Source: Oscillospiraceae bacterium
GTDB taxonomy: Bacteria > Bacillota > Clostridia > Oscillospirales > CAG-272
Length of the DNA stretch: 64,000 bases
Direction of reading: 5' to 3'
NCBI GenBank assembly: GCA_015064285.1
Contig: SVSN01000001.1
Span: 54,330-118,329 of the forward strand
Shown here: positions 7,891 through 17,177 of the stretch, piece after piece
How positions within the stretch are numbered: position 1 is the first letter of the stretch
How the letters are laid out: every line of letters begins with the position of its first letter
Made by a program: the position numbers and the translations under genes
The notes under the pieces: model-generated
Databases searched by the model: none
Told to the model about the DNA's origin: nothing
What the model saw: the letters and a program-made list of their open reading frames with translations, nothing else

Positions 7891-9471
7891 ATGGATCCTA
7901 TGGAGCCGCTGCTTGCGTATACAGACGAAATCTGGAAGCTGGCCTTTGCCCGGTGCGGCAATACTGCCGATGCGGACGACCTGACCCAGGAAACCTATCT
8001 GGCAGCCCTTGTTGCGATCCGGCGGGGCAGGGAAATCCGCTATCCCAGAACCTGGCTGGCAAATACCCTGATGCATTTGTGGAACAGCCGCCTGCGGGAA
8101 AAATACCGTATGGTCACGGTCAGCTATGGTGTGGATTTCCCGGAGGTGGCAGAAGATACTGTCATTGAACCGGAGGAAGAAACCAGTCTGCGCACCCATA
8201 TTGCCTCCCTGACAAAACTGTACCGGGATGTGATCGTGCTCCATTACATCGGCGGCCTGACGGTGGAACAGATTGCAGAAAGTCTGGATATCCCGGCAGG
8301 CACAGTCAAACGCCGGCTCCATGACGGACGGGAGAAAATACGAAAGGGGAAAGAAAAGATGAAAAACGAAGAACTGGAACGGATCACCCCCATGTGTGTC
8401 AGCCTGAGCTGGAACGGCAGTATGAACAGTACGGAAGTGTTCCACTTTGCCGAAGGAAACCTGGTACAGCAGATTCTGGCGGCGGCCTATGAGAAACCCC
8501 TGACCGACGGGGAAATTGCGGAAAAAATCGACATTCCGGTATACTATATCGAAGATCTGCTGGAAAAAGCGGTGGATCTGGAAATCATGGTGAAAACGGA
8601 TGCCGGACGATACTATACGGATGCGTGTCTGTCTACAACGGATGACTGGGAGACAAGCTGGTACGGCTGTCATCAACTGGTGGAGTCGCATCTGGGAGCC
8701 TATACCGATTGTCTGTACCGGGTGAAGGAGGCAGTAGAAAAACTTTCGTGGTATGGGGAACTGAACCATAGACAGCAGTGGAAGCTGAAACGCTTTGCTT
8801 TTCTGGAAACGGTTCAGCGAGCCAAGAATAACAGTATGGAAACCGAGAAACTGGAACGTCCGAAACGGAAAGATGGCGGAAACTGGATTCTGATCGGCGG
8901 AGTCTGGCCTCTTGGATATGTGACGCCTTTTCGGGATTTGAATATGGGAGGACACAGGAGCTCCGGGGATGATGGATATCATTTGCATGAATTTGATACG
9001 AGCATCTGGGACAATGGTTTCCGTTGTCGGAATATCGACTGGGTGAAGTATGTCTCCCGTCTGTTGTACGCCGTACATACCGGAAAAGACCCCATCGAGC
9101 TCGGATGCCCGGCAGACATGATCGAATCCATGGACTACTTCACCGATGCCGGACTTTTTACCATGGAAAACGGCACGCGGAAAGTGGATATCCCGGTTGT
9201 AAACGGCGAACAGTGGCGGGAGCTGATGATCGATCTCTGCGGCAGAGAAGCGGATTTTCTGCGGACACAGACAGAACCCTTTATCAGGGAATGGCTGGCA
9301 GCCTGCAGCAATGGATTGCCGTCCCACCTGCGGGAGAAATACCGTATCCAGTGGCTCGGCCTTATGCTGGCGTATTACGAACCGGCAGTATATGGAATCC
9401 TGTACGACAAAGGCATCCACCTGCAGGGCGTGGATTTCTGCTGCCCTCCGGCGGTGCTTGTCATCGAATAA
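7891..9471 (+). CDS. ECF-type RNA polymerase sigma factor with ~350-residue C-terminal extension
   Basis: 526 residues. The N-terminal ~160 carry sigma-70 region 2 (DADDLTQETYLAAL) and region 4.2 (LTVEQIAESLDIPAGTVKRRLHDGREKIRKG). ECF factors usually stop there (about 180 residues). Here the chain continues through a helical, winged-helix-like stretch (LTDGEIAEKIDIPVYYIEDLLEKAVDLEIM, positions ~208-237, overall over 20 residues) and then an unrecognised domain with conserved-looking Trp/Cys positions such as GGVWPLGYVTPF. ATG 7891 is chosen over GTG 7858 because CAGGAGAAGAAAAC precedes it. No anti-sigma gene adjoins, so the extension may sense the signal itself. This is inference. Confidence 0.85.
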   Translation: MDPMEPLLAYTDEIWKLAFARCGNTADADDLTQETYLAALVAIRRGREIRYPRTWLANTLMHLWNSRLREKYRMVTVSYGVDFPEVAEDTVIEPEEETSLRTHIASLTKLYRDVIVLHYIGGLTVEQIAESLDIPAGTVKRRLHDGREKIRKGKEKMKNEELERITPMCVSLSWNGSMNSTEVFHFAEGNLVQQILAAAYEKPLTDGEIAEKIDIPVYYIEDLLEKAVDLEIMVKTDAGRYYTDACLSTTDDWETSWYGCHQLVESHLGAYTDCLYRVKEAVEKLSWYGELNHRQQWKLKRFAFLETVQRAKNNSMETEKLERPKRKDGGNWILIGGVWPLGYVTPFRDLNMGGHRSSGDDGYHLHEFDTSIWDNGFRCRNIDWVKYVSRLLYAVHTGKDPIELGCPADMIESMDYFTDAGLFTMENGTRKVDIPVVNGEQWRELMIDLCGREADFLRTQTEPFIREWLAACSNGLPSHLREKYRIQWLGLMLAYYEPAVYGILYDKGIHLQGVDFCCPPAVLVIE

Positions 9472-9478
9472 GCAAAAA

Positions 9479-9517
9479 GATCCCCCGATATGCCAAAACG
9501 GTATACCGGGGGAATCT
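9479..9517. terminator. bidirectional terminator between convergent genes
   Basis: GATCCCCCG pairs with CGGGGGAATC (one mismatch), with inner GATATG/GTATAC pairing. It lies between the sigma-factor stop and the convergent lipoprotein gene. Confidence 0.75.
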
Positions 9518-9532
9518 TATGTCTGTGTGGGA

Positions 9533-11032
9533 TTATTCTTCTGCAAAGAACAGAGCTTCTACATCTTCGTAATGCTTGAGAACGGCTTTTTCATTCTTCT
9601 GGTAATGAGAAGTGATATCGGTGGATTTATCCTGACCGATCAGGTTCTGGAGATAGAAGGAACAGCCCTTCCAGTTGTCAAATACATAACCCAGGTCGAA
9701 TACACGGGATGCCACGCACAGCTCGATCATTTCCGCATCATCAGGAGAAGAAGCGTAACGCTGCTTCAGGGATACATCGTAGTATGCGGGCAGAATCTTC
9801 TTAAATGCTTCTGCGCACATTACTTCGGTGATCTTGCCGACAAATTCCAGATTGTTGCCGTTCTTGGCTACGCCCATGGCTTCATGGTTGCCGTCTACCA
9901 TGGTCATATAGTTTGCCTGTTCTTCATTGTACTTGGGATAGGGCAGAATGCCGTATTCATTTTCAAATTCAGCCAGGAAGGTGATGGTCTGGGACAGCAG
10001 TGCATTTACGAATACGCACCGACCGTTGGCAAAAGCCTTGATAGCCAGAAAATGGGTGTCCGTATCCGTGGGAGATGTTACAGCAATGCCGTTGGTTTCA
10101 TGGAATACATTGTACAGCTTTTCCACCAGATCCACCAGCTTTTCGCTGTAGTAAGTAACATCGATTCCGCCTTCGTCGTTCTTTCGGCAGATCATGTTGT
10201 CGAAAGACCAGAGATAGGTGTTCAGGTTGGACTTGGCATTGGAAAGGAAACCGTAAAAGTCGGTGTCCGGATCCATGGTGCCGTCGCCGTCTGTGTCACG
10301 TCCCATAGTGGAAGCGATGGTCTGCAGATGTTCAATGGTCCATTCCCCGGCACGTACGGTTTCATACACATCAGGTACATCATAGTCCAGAATGGTTTCC
10401 TTGTCAAAAATCATGCAGTAGGTCTGGGCGATGGAGGAAACGGCAGCGTCCCCTACAGCCAGATAGCAACGGTTGTTGATGGTCAGGTCATTGACAGTGG
10501 AATCAGACCACCAGGGTTTATCAAAGTTGATGTGGGGAATATCGTACCAGTTCATGTAATATCCCTGCAGAGCATTGCCTGCGTTTTCCACAACATGGAA
10601 GGAAGCCAGCTGGAAAGCATCCGGGTCGCCGCCTTGTACGGACTTCTTGACAGTGGCGGAAGACTGGGTGTAACCGCCGGTAGGTTCGGTATACTGTACC
10701 TTGGTGTTGAACCGTTCTTCAATGGTCAGATTCCGGTTGTATACACTGTCGTTCAGCACTTCACCGTTCAGTTCTTCCACATATATGAAGGAACCGAAGT
10801 CCTGTTCGTCGGAACCCAGTACAATAAAGTCCCGTCCGCCGAAATCTTCGTTTTCCACTTCATCGGAAATGGAGTTGCGGTATTCTTCTTCGGTGGTTTC
10901 TTTTTCGGTTTCGACTACGGTGGTGTCTGCCGCGGTGTCATTGTCTGTGGTGTCACCGGCATCTCCGCAGGAAATCATTGCGGGGGCCAGCATAGCCAGC
11001 AGAAGCAGAATAGAGACAAGCTTCTTGTTCAT
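9533..11032 (-). CDS. extracellular solute-binding lipoprotein (paralogue 1 of 3)
   Basis: A 499-residue secreted lipoprotein: a type II signal peptide with lipobox MISC and Cys22, then an acidic, Thr/Asp-rich linker, then a family-1-like sugar-binding protein fold. A calcium-loop-like sequence DTDGDGTMDPDTD occurs near residue 245. A closely similar loop occurs in the two neighbours. It is more diverged than paralogues 2 and 3 are from each other. No permease or ATPase gene adjoins, so it must use a transporter encoded elsewhere or act otherwise. It has its own sigma-A promoter (11078-11106) and SD AAAGGAG. Confidence 0.85.
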   Translation of the reverse strand: MNKKLVSILLLLAMLAPAMISCGDAGDTTDNDTAADTTVVETEKETTEEEYRNSISDEVENEDFGGRDFIVLGSDEQDFGSFIYVEELNGEVLNDSVYNRNLTIEERFNTKVQYTEPTGGYTQSSATVKKSVQGGDPDAFQLASFHVVENAGNALQGYYMNWYDIPHINFDKPWWSDSTVNDLTINNRCYLAVGDAAVSSIAQTYCMIFDKETILDYDVPDVYETVRAGEWTIEHLQTIASTMGRDTDGDGTMDPDTDFYGFLSNAKSNLNTYLWSFDNMICRKNDEGGIDVTYYSEKLVDLVEKLYNVFHETNGIAVTSPTDTDTHFLAIKAFANGRCVFVNALLSQTITFLAEFENEYGILPYPKYNEEQANYMTMVDGNHEAMGVAKNGNNLEFVGKITEVMCAEAFKKILPAYYDVSLKQRYASSPDDAEMIELCVASRVFDLGYVFDNWKGCSFYLQNLIGQDKSTDITSHYQKNEKAVLKHYEDVEALFFAEE

Positions 11033-11077
11033 GATGGAACTCCTTTGAAATGTGAAAATTATAAATATCCATACTAA

Positions 11078-11106
11078 ATTATATCACAGACACTGCAGAA
11101 AGTCAA
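11078..11106 (-). promoter_or_regulatory. sigma-A promoter for lipoprotein paralogue 1
   Basis: On the minus strand: TTGACT, 17-nt spacer, TATAAT. It lies 46 bp upstream of the start codon. Confidence 0.85.
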
Positions 11107-11151
11107 GAAAATACACTGTATATGTATGGGATAAAGCAGACATAAACGGTA

Positions 11152-11189
11152 AAGAAAACGGTATGACTCCGGAAAGAATCATACCGTTT
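11152..11189 (-). terminator. terminator after lipoprotein paralogue 2
   Basis: On the minus strand AAACGGTATGA pairs with TCATACCGTTT (11 bp), followed by TCTTT. Confidence 0.8.
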
Positions 11190-11206
11190 GAGAGTATGTA
11201 ACCAGC

Positions 11207-12685
11207 TTACTGCTGCAGGGCAGAAACGTTTTCGATGAACTTTTCCAGATCTGTGTTGGCTGTCTTTTCCTTGGAAGCCAGGGTGGAAGCAATGTTGTCA
11301 GGAGAAGTGAAGCCGCAGATGGTGGAACGGATAGCGCCGGTGTCAAAGATGATACCCAGGTCAAAGTTACGGGTGTTCAGGATCAGCTCGATCATGGGTT
11401 CGGATTCTTCGTCACGGGTAGACTTGCCGATCAGGGTCTGGTTGTAGTAAGCGGGCGTCAGGGAATACATGGACAGATTTGCCATGGCATCCATGATATC
11501 GCCAACCATTTCAGCGTCCGGGCAGGTGGTGGGAATTACATAAATGGTGAAGTTGTAGTAGCTGTAGTTGGACCAGTACTGTTCCTGTTCTTCATTGCGC
11601 TTGGGAGCCGGGATTACGCCGAAGTCGGTGTCGAAATCGCGGAACAGGGTGATGTTGATCATACCTGCATAATAGAACAGGGCTTTCCCGTTGGCGAACT
11701 GCTTTTCACGGGTAGCGCCTTCCCCCATACCGCCGCCGGTAACCGTGGACTTGGAACCCATGTTGGAGTGTTCCGCATACTGGATTTCCAAAATCCGGGT
11801 CAGGGTGTCGATGGAAGCTTCGCTGCTGTAGGTGTAGTAAGGCAGACCTTCCGCATCATTTTCCATGATCTTGAAGCCGGCGCAGGACCACAGAGCCATG
11901 TTGTTGTAGCCTTCGGTGACGAAACCATAGGTGTCCGCTTCGGTCCATTTGCCGTCGCCATCCACGTCGGTCAGGGCAACAGCCGCCATTTCGTCCATCT
12001 TGTCCAGAGTCCATTTGCCGTCGTTGACCAGATCATAAGGGCTTTCCATACCGTGGTCGATGATCATGTCCTTGTTGAACAGCATGCACCAGGTAGCCTT
12101 GTTGTCCATGATGGAAATATCACCGGTCATGAAGAAAGTTCTGCCCATAACAGCACAGTCATCATAGATCTGGGGGTCCCAGTAGGGCTGATCAGCGTGA
12201 ATGGTGGAGATGTTGCGGTAGTCCAGCAGCATATTCTGTGCCACCAGCGGGGAAGAGGAAGCCAGACCATCGGTTACGGTATCGTAATCATCGGTGCCGG
12301 CGGTAACAGCCTGCTTCAGCTGATCTGTGGGAACGTCGTGACGGATTTCGGTGACTTTGATGTTCATAGCATCTTCCAGGGCTACATTGCGGTTGTAAAC
12401 AGCGTCGTTGATAACTTCGCCGGTTACTTCTTCGGCAATTACGTCCATGGTCTGCCAGTCGACAACATCCCGTACACCAACGCGGAAAGTGTACCCGCCG
12501 TAATCACGGTCCTGATAACCGGCAGCAACAGATTCAAAGGTGATTTCAGGTTCGGTTTCCACAGCATCGGTCTGGGCGGAAGAGGTGTCTGCAGTGGTTT
12601 CATCGGAACCGGCATCGCCGCAGCTTACAGCGCTCATCAGCATCAGGGAAGCCAGCAGCAGTGCCAGAATGGACTTGCGGTTCAT
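11207..12685 (-). CDS. extracellular solute-binding lipoprotein (paralogue 2 of 3)
   Basis: 492 residues with lipobox AVSC and Cys22 after a 21-residue signal peptide. The mature part matches paralogue 3 along its full length (for example VTAGTDDYDTVTDG, YWDPQIYD, MTGDISIMDN, TWCMLFNKD, TEADTYGF). The DVDGDGKWTEAD loop looks like an EF-hand-type calcium site. These features fit a sugar ABC-transporter binding protein, but no transporter genes adjoin. SD AGGAGG lies upstream, and a TATAAT -10 element is at 12728-12733. A terminator at 11152-11189 separates it from paralogue 1, so it is an independent unit. Confidence 0.85.
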   Translation of the reverse strand: MNRKSILALLLASLMLMSAVSCGDAGSDETTADTSSAQTDAVETEPEITFESVAAGYQDRDYGGYTFRVGVRDVVDWQTMDVIAEEVTGEVINDAVYNRNVALEDAMNIKVTEIRHDVPTDQLKQAVTAGTDDYDTVTDGLASSSPLVAQNMLLDYRNISTIHADQPYWDPQIYDDCAVMGRTFFMTGDISIMDNKATWCMLFNKDMIIDHGMESPYDLVNDGKWTLDKMDEMAAVALTDVDGDGKWTEADTYGFVTEGYNNMALWSCAGFKIMENDAEGLPYYTYSSEASIDTLTRILEIQYAEHSNMGSKSTVTGGGMGEGATREKQFANGKALFYYAGMINITLFRDFDTDFGVIPAPKRNEEQEQYWSNYSYYNFTIYVIPTTCPDAEMVGDIMDAMANLSMYSLTPAYYNQTLIGKSTRDEESEPMIELILNTRNFDLGIIFDTGAIRSTICGFTSPDNIASTLASKEKTANTDLEKFIENVSALQQ

Positions 12686-12799
12686 GAGAAATCCTCCTGT
12701 AAAAAATTACAAAATACTACGGATTTCATTATAATATACATCTGAAAACAAAATGTGAATTATTTGTGGCGTGGGTGTAAACAAAACCGCAGGCGCTGC

Positions 12800-14275
12800 T
12801 CAATACAGTTTTTCCAGATCTTCCAGGAATTCTTCCAGCGCTTCATCGGCAGAGGCTTCCATAGCGGCAAAGGTAGAGGCAATATTTCCCGGATCGGTCA
12901 TGGTGATGATGGTAGCGCAGACATTCCCGGTATTGTAGACTATGCCCAGGTCGAAATTACGTGTGTTCAGAATCAATTCGATCATGGGAAGGGATTCCTC
13001 GTCACGGGTGGATTTACCGATCAGGGTCTTGTCATAATAAGCCGGTGTCAGGGTGTAAGCGGACAGGTGGGCCATGGCGTCCAGAATGTCGCCGACCTTT
13101 TCCGCATCGGGACAGGTGGTGGGAATCACATAGATGGTGAAGTTGCCGTAACTGTAATTGGAACGGTATTCAGCCTGTTCTTCGTTGTACTTGGGGGCGG
13201 GCAGAACACCGAAATCGGTATCAAATTCCCGCAGCAGGGTGATGTTGATCATACCTGCATAATAGAACAGGGCTTTCCCGTTGGCGAACTGCTTTTCCCG
13301 GGAGGGATCGTCTGTGTTCATGCCGCCGTAGATAACGTTGGAGCCGGATCCCATATTGGTGTAATCGGCGAACTGGATGTCCAGAACTTTCGTCAGTACA
13401 TCCAGCGCCAGCTCGCTGTCATAGGAATAGACAGGAAGATCCTTGGCATCCTTGGTTATGATTTTCAGATCCGCACAGGACCATAAGGCAATGTTGTTGT
13501 AGCCTTCTGTCAGGAACCCGTATGTATCTGCTTCTGTCCATTGTCCGTCGCCGTCAGCATCGTGAAGCACGGCAGCGGCCATTTCGTCCATTTTATCCAG
13601 TGTCCAGGTGCCTTCGTTTACCAGATCATAGGGATTTTCCAGACCATGGTCCTTCACCAGATCCTTGTTGAAGAGCATACACCATGTTCCTGCGTTGTCC
13701 ATGATGGAAATATCTCCGGTCATCATGAAAGACTTGCCGGAAATGGACAGAGAGTCATAAATCTGGGGATCCCAGTAGAACTGTTCGGGGTGTACGGACG
13801 TGATGCTGCGGTAATCCATAAGCATATTCTGGACTACCAGCGGCGCAGCAATAAACAGCCCATCTGTAACGGTGTCGTAATCGTCAGTACCGGCAGTGAC
13901 AGACTGGGTAAGATTGGTAGCGGGCCTGTCATGGCGGATTTCCGTGATCTTGATGTTCATGTTTTCTTCCATCAGCAGATTCCGGTTGTACACAGCATCG
14001 TTGATGGCTTCTCCGGTCAGTTCCTCGGCAATAACATCATAGGTTTCCCAGTCGACTTCATCGCGCACACCGACACGGAAAACATATCCGTCATAATCTC
14101 TGTCCGCATAAGAAGCGGTAACAGATTCCAGTGTGGGGGAGGCGTTTGGGGTTTCCTGTACGGTTGTCTGCGCATTGGCTGCGGCTTCATCCTGTGTACC
14201 GCTGTCACCGCAGGATACTGCAGAACCAAGCATCAGCAGTGCCAGCACCAGCGCCGGAAGGGATCTTTTATACAT
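12800..14275 (-). CDS. extracellular solute-binding lipoprotein (paralogue 3 of 3)
   Basis: 491 residues from ATG 14275 (GAGGAG eight nt upstream; the TTG at 14299 would put the SD inside the gene). Lipobox AVSC with Cys22, the same signal-peptide length as the other two. It is collinear with paralogue 2 (RVGVRDEVDW, TEIRHD, DGDGQWTEADTYGF), so a recent tandem duplication is likely. Differences concentrate in patches that may line the ligand pocket, suggesting related but distinct ligands (inference). Upstream is a TATAAT -10 element near 14310-14320 and a TTTTGTTTACA motif that is also found upstream of paralogue 2, a possible shared operator. Confidence 0.85.
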   Translation of the reverse strand: MYKRSLPALVLALLMLGSAVSCGDSGTQDEAAANAQTTVQETPNASPTLESVTASYADRDYDGYVFRVGVRDEVDWETYDVIAEELTGEAINDAVYNRNLLMEENMNIKITEIRHDRPATNLTQSVTAGTDDYDTVTDGLFIAAPLVVQNMLMDYRSITSVHPEQFYWDPQIYDSLSISGKSFMMTGDISIMDNAGTWCMLFNKDLVKDHGLENPYDLVNEGTWTLDKMDEMAAAVLHDADGDGQWTEADTYGFLTEGYNNIALWSCADLKIITKDAKDLPVYSYDSELALDVLTKVLDIQFADYTNMGSGSNVIYGGMNTDDPSREKQFANGKALFYYAGMINITLLREFDTDFGVLPAPKYNEEQAEYRSNYSYGNFTIYVIPTTCPDAEKVGDILDAMAHLSAYTLTPAYYDKTLIGKSTRDEESLPMIELILNTRNFDLGIVYNTGNVCATIITMTDPGNIASTFAAMEASADEALEEFLEDLEKLY

Positions 14276-14392
14276 GTATGTACTCCTCACATATATCAAT
14301 TATTTTTGAATAAATTATATACCATTGGAATGGTGTGAATTTGAACAGAAAATGATGAAAATGTAAACAAAAAACACAAGTGTAACCAACAG

Positions 14393-14443
14393 GAAAACCG
14401 TCCTTCCGGCCAATCGGGAAGAACGGCCGGGAAAACGGTTTTG
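14393..14443 (-). terminator. terminator after hydF
   Basis: On the minus strand: AAAACCGT...CCGGCC-loop-GGCCGG...ACGGTTTT, a long two-part stem ending in U residues. Confidence 0.8.
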
Positions 14444-14454
14444 CAGATACATAT

Positions 14455-15660
14455 TCAGTTGTCCAGCAGTGCCAGCATCTCCGGAAACGGTTCCAGACTT
14501 CTCTTCAGGATGCCATGCATGTGGGCTATGGCGATACCATAATTCACCATGGGAACGCCTGCTGCCGAAGCGGTACGGATCCGGTGGCCCATTTCCGCTT
14601 CATTGAGCATGCAGCCGCCGCAGTGTACCACAACTTTGTATGCCGACAGATCTGCCGGAAACTCACCGCCGGAGGTAAATGCATACTCCGGTTTCGCGCC
14701 GGTGTATTTTTCAATCCATCCGGGAATCTTCACAGAACCAATGTCACCGCATTGTCTGTGGTGGGTACAGCCTTCGGAAATCAGAACCTTATCCCCGTCA
14801 CGCAGAGTGGATAAGGCCGCAGCACCTCTTACCAGTGTGGCAAGATCCCCTTTGTACCGGGCAAACAGGATAGAGAAAGAGGTGAGCATAATATCTTCCG
14901 GCACATCCTTGGAGACCCGTCCGAATGCCTGAGAGTCTGTGATAACCAGCTTTGGCTTCTTTGCCAGCATGGCCAGCGTCTGTGCCACTTCCGTATCCTG
15001 ACAGCACACAACGGATACATGGCTGTCCAGAATGTCACGGATGGTCTGCTGCTGGGGCAGGATCAGACGCCCTTTGGGTGCGGATTCATCAATGGGAATC
15101 ACAAGCATCACAAAGTCCCCGGGAGCAAGCAGGTCGGCCACCAGCCGTTTGGTGTTTCCTTTATTTTTGGCCAGTGCACCGATGGCGTTTTTCAGCGCTT
15201 CAATGCCGGTTCCGGTGACAGCGCTGACGAAAATTTCATCCTTACCGGCGGCAGGAATATCCGTCAGCAGGTCGGCTTTGTTGAAAGCAGTGATCACCGG
15301 GATCTTCCGTTCCGCGAACAGGGCAAGAAGTTCCTTTTCCGTTTCGCCGATACCGAGAGCAGCATCCACTACCAGGACAGCCACATCGGTCTTTGCCAGG
15401 ATCTCTCTGGTCTTTTCCACACGAAGGTGTCCGAGCGTCCCTTCATCATCATATCCGGGGGTGTCGATGATCATCACAGGGCCGACAGGCAGAAGCTCCA
15501 TGGCTTTTTTAACCGGGTCTGTAGTGGTGCCGCGTACATCGGAAACCACAGACAGTGCCTGCCCCGTTACCGCATTGACCAGGCTGGATTTGCCGGCGTT
15601 CCGTCTGCCGAAAAAGCCGATATGGACTCTTTCGCCGGATGTTACGTCATTCAGTCCCAT
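14455..15660 (-). CDS. hydF: [FeFe]-hydrogenase H-cluster maturation GTPase HydF
   Basis: 401 residues. HydF is the scaffold on which the 2Fe subcluster is assembled and handed to the hydrogenase. The N-terminal GTPase domain shows the P-loop GRRNAGKSSL (residues ~17-26), DTPGYDDEG and NKAD. The C-terminal cluster-binding part shows CTHHRQCGD and the HCGGC motif that ligates a [4Fe-4S] cluster. It is the last gene of a four-gene minus-strand operon, 17 nt after hydG. No hydrogenase structural gene (hydA) is in the window. Confidence 0.96.
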   Translation of the reverse strand: MGLNDVTSGERVHIGFFGRRNAGKSSLVNAVTGQALSVVSDVRGTTTDPVKKAMELLPVGPVMIIDTPGYDDEGTLGHLRVEKTREILAKTDVAVLVVDAALGIGETEKELLALFAERKIPVITAFNKADLLTDIPAAGKDEIFVSAVTGTGIEALKNAIGALAKNKGNTKRLVADLLAPGDFVMLVIPIDESAPKGRLILPQQQTIRDILDSHVSVVCCQDTEVAQTLAMLAKKPKLVITDSQAFGRVSKDVPEDIMLTSFSILFARYKGDLATLVRGAAALSTLRDGDKVLISEGCTHHRQCGDIGSVKIPGWIEKYTGAKPEYAFTSGGEFPADLSAYKVVVHCGGCMLNEAEMGHRIRTASAAGVPMVNYGIAIAHMHGILKRSLEPFPEMLALLDN

Positions 15661-15677
15661 AGATACTCCTTTTTCTG

Positions 15678-17126
15678 TCAGAACCGGAAGTCGCGTCGGT
15701 TGGAATTCCGGATGTCTTCGATATTCTGCTTGGCGATATCCCGCACTTTTTCCTTGGGAATCCGTCCCAGTTCTTCCTCAATCATACGGAAGCCCACTTC
15801 TTTGGTTTCCGGAGAAGCATAGTCCACCAGATATTCGGTCAGTGTCATCAGTGCGTTGGGATGGCAGCAGTTGAGGATCTGTCCGGATTTGCACAGGCTC
15901 ATGAACCGGTCACCGGTACGGCCTTCCCGGTAGCAGGCGGTACAGAAAGAGGGAATATGTCCGTTTTCCATCAGCCAGCGTACCACTTCGTCCAGAGAAC
16001 GCTGGTCGGATACGTCAAACTGTTCGGTGTCGTGGGGACGTTCTTCTTCCGCATAGCCGCCCACAGACGTTCTGGAACCGCCGCTTACCTGGGAAACACC
16101 GCAGTTCAGCAGTCTGCCGCGCACCTTTTCGGTTTCTCTGGTGGAGATGATGATGCCGGTGTAGGGAACTGCCAGACGGATGCAGGCGGTGATCTTGGCA
16201 AAGGTGTCGTCGTCGATACCGTTGTCGAAGTCATCGGGGTTGATATCGTCCGCTCTCTTCAGTCTGGGTACACTGATGGTGTGAGGCCCTACGCCGTGTA
16301 CCGCTTCCAGATGTTCCGCATGCATGATCAGTCCGGCAAATTCATACTTGTACAGTTCCAGGCCGAACAGTACGCCCAGCCCTACGTCGTCGATACCGCC
16401 GTCCATGGCACGGTCCATGGCTTCGGTGTGGTAATCATAGTCATGCTTGGGGCCGGTGGGATGCAGCTCCAGATAGCTCTTTTTGTGATAGGTTTCCTGG
16501 AACAGAATATAGGTACCGATACCGGCATCCTTCAGTTTCCGGTAGTTTTCCACAGTGGTAGCGGCAATGTTCACGTTCACCCGGCGGATGTCCCCGTTCT
16601 TGTGGTGCACACTGTAGATGGTGTTGATGCATTCCAGAATGTATTCGATAGGATTGTTCACCGGGTCCTCACCGGCTTCGATGGCCAGACGCTTGTGCCC
16701 CATATCCTGCAGGGCAATCACTTCCTTGCGGACTTCTTCCTGGGTCAGCTTCTTTCTGGGAATGCACTTGTTTTTCAGGTGATAAGGGCAGTATACACAG
16801 CCGTTGACACAGTAGTTGGAGAGATACAGAGGCGCAAAGATCACAATACGGTTGCCGTAGAAAGCCAGCTTGATCTCTTCCGCAATCTCGTAAATCTTCT
16901 GAATCTTGTCCGGCAGCTCGCAGGCCAGCAGTACAGAGGCTTCCTTATGGGTCAGACCGGCGCATACGGTTCCGTCGGCTGTCTTGCGGGGGCGTGCTTT
17001 TTCCAGAATCTGATCGATCAGCTCTGCATTGTCCTTGTTGGCTTCCGCATAGGCGAGGGTTTCCAGGATCTCCCCGTCGTTGATGAATTCTTCCGCTTTT
17101 CTGGATTTGGGATCGTAAATAGCCAT
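15678..17126 (-). CDS. hydG: [FeFe]-hydrogenase maturation radical SAM enzyme HydG (tyrosine lyase)
   Basis: 482 residues. HydG cleaves tyrosine to make the CO and CN ligands of the H-cluster. The radical-SAM motif is CVNGCVYCPYH (CxxxCxxC). The C-terminal auxiliary cluster motif appears as CTACYREGRTGDRFMSLC. Length and gene order match hydG in Clostridia. It lies between hydE and hydF. Confidence 0.97.
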   Translation of the reverse strand: MAIYDPKSRKAEEFINDGEILETLAYAEANKDNAELIDQILEKARPRKTADGTVCAGLTHKEASVLLACELPDKIQKIYEIAEEIKLAFYGNRIVIFAPLYLSNYCVNGCVYCPYHLKNKCIPRKKLTQEEVRKEVIALQDMGHKRLAIEAGEDPVNNPIEYILECINTIYSVHHKNGDIRRVNVNIAATTVENYRKLKDAGIGTYILFQETYHKKSYLELHPTGPKHDYDYHTEAMDRAMDGGIDDVGLGVLFGLELYKYEFAGLIMHAEHLEAVHGVGPHTISVPRLKRADDINPDDFDNGIDDDTFAKITACIRLAVPYTGIIISTRETEKVRGRLLNCGVSQVSGGSRTSVGGYAEEERPHDTEQFDVSDQRSLDEVVRWLMENGHIPSFCTACYREGRTGDRFMSLCKSGQILNCCHPNALMTLTEYLVDYASPETKEVGFRMIEEELGRIPKEKVRDIAKQNIEDIRNSNRRDFRF

Positions 17127-17177
17127 GTTTAGTTCCTTTCTCTGTCGGGTCAGACATACTTTCCCGTAAGATGTGAT

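Noticed and set aside
9311..14338. Plus-strand open frames of 243-588 codons across the three lipoprotein genes
   Set aside because: They lie opposite genes with clear signal peptides and SDs, read as low-complexity composition, and lack start signals.
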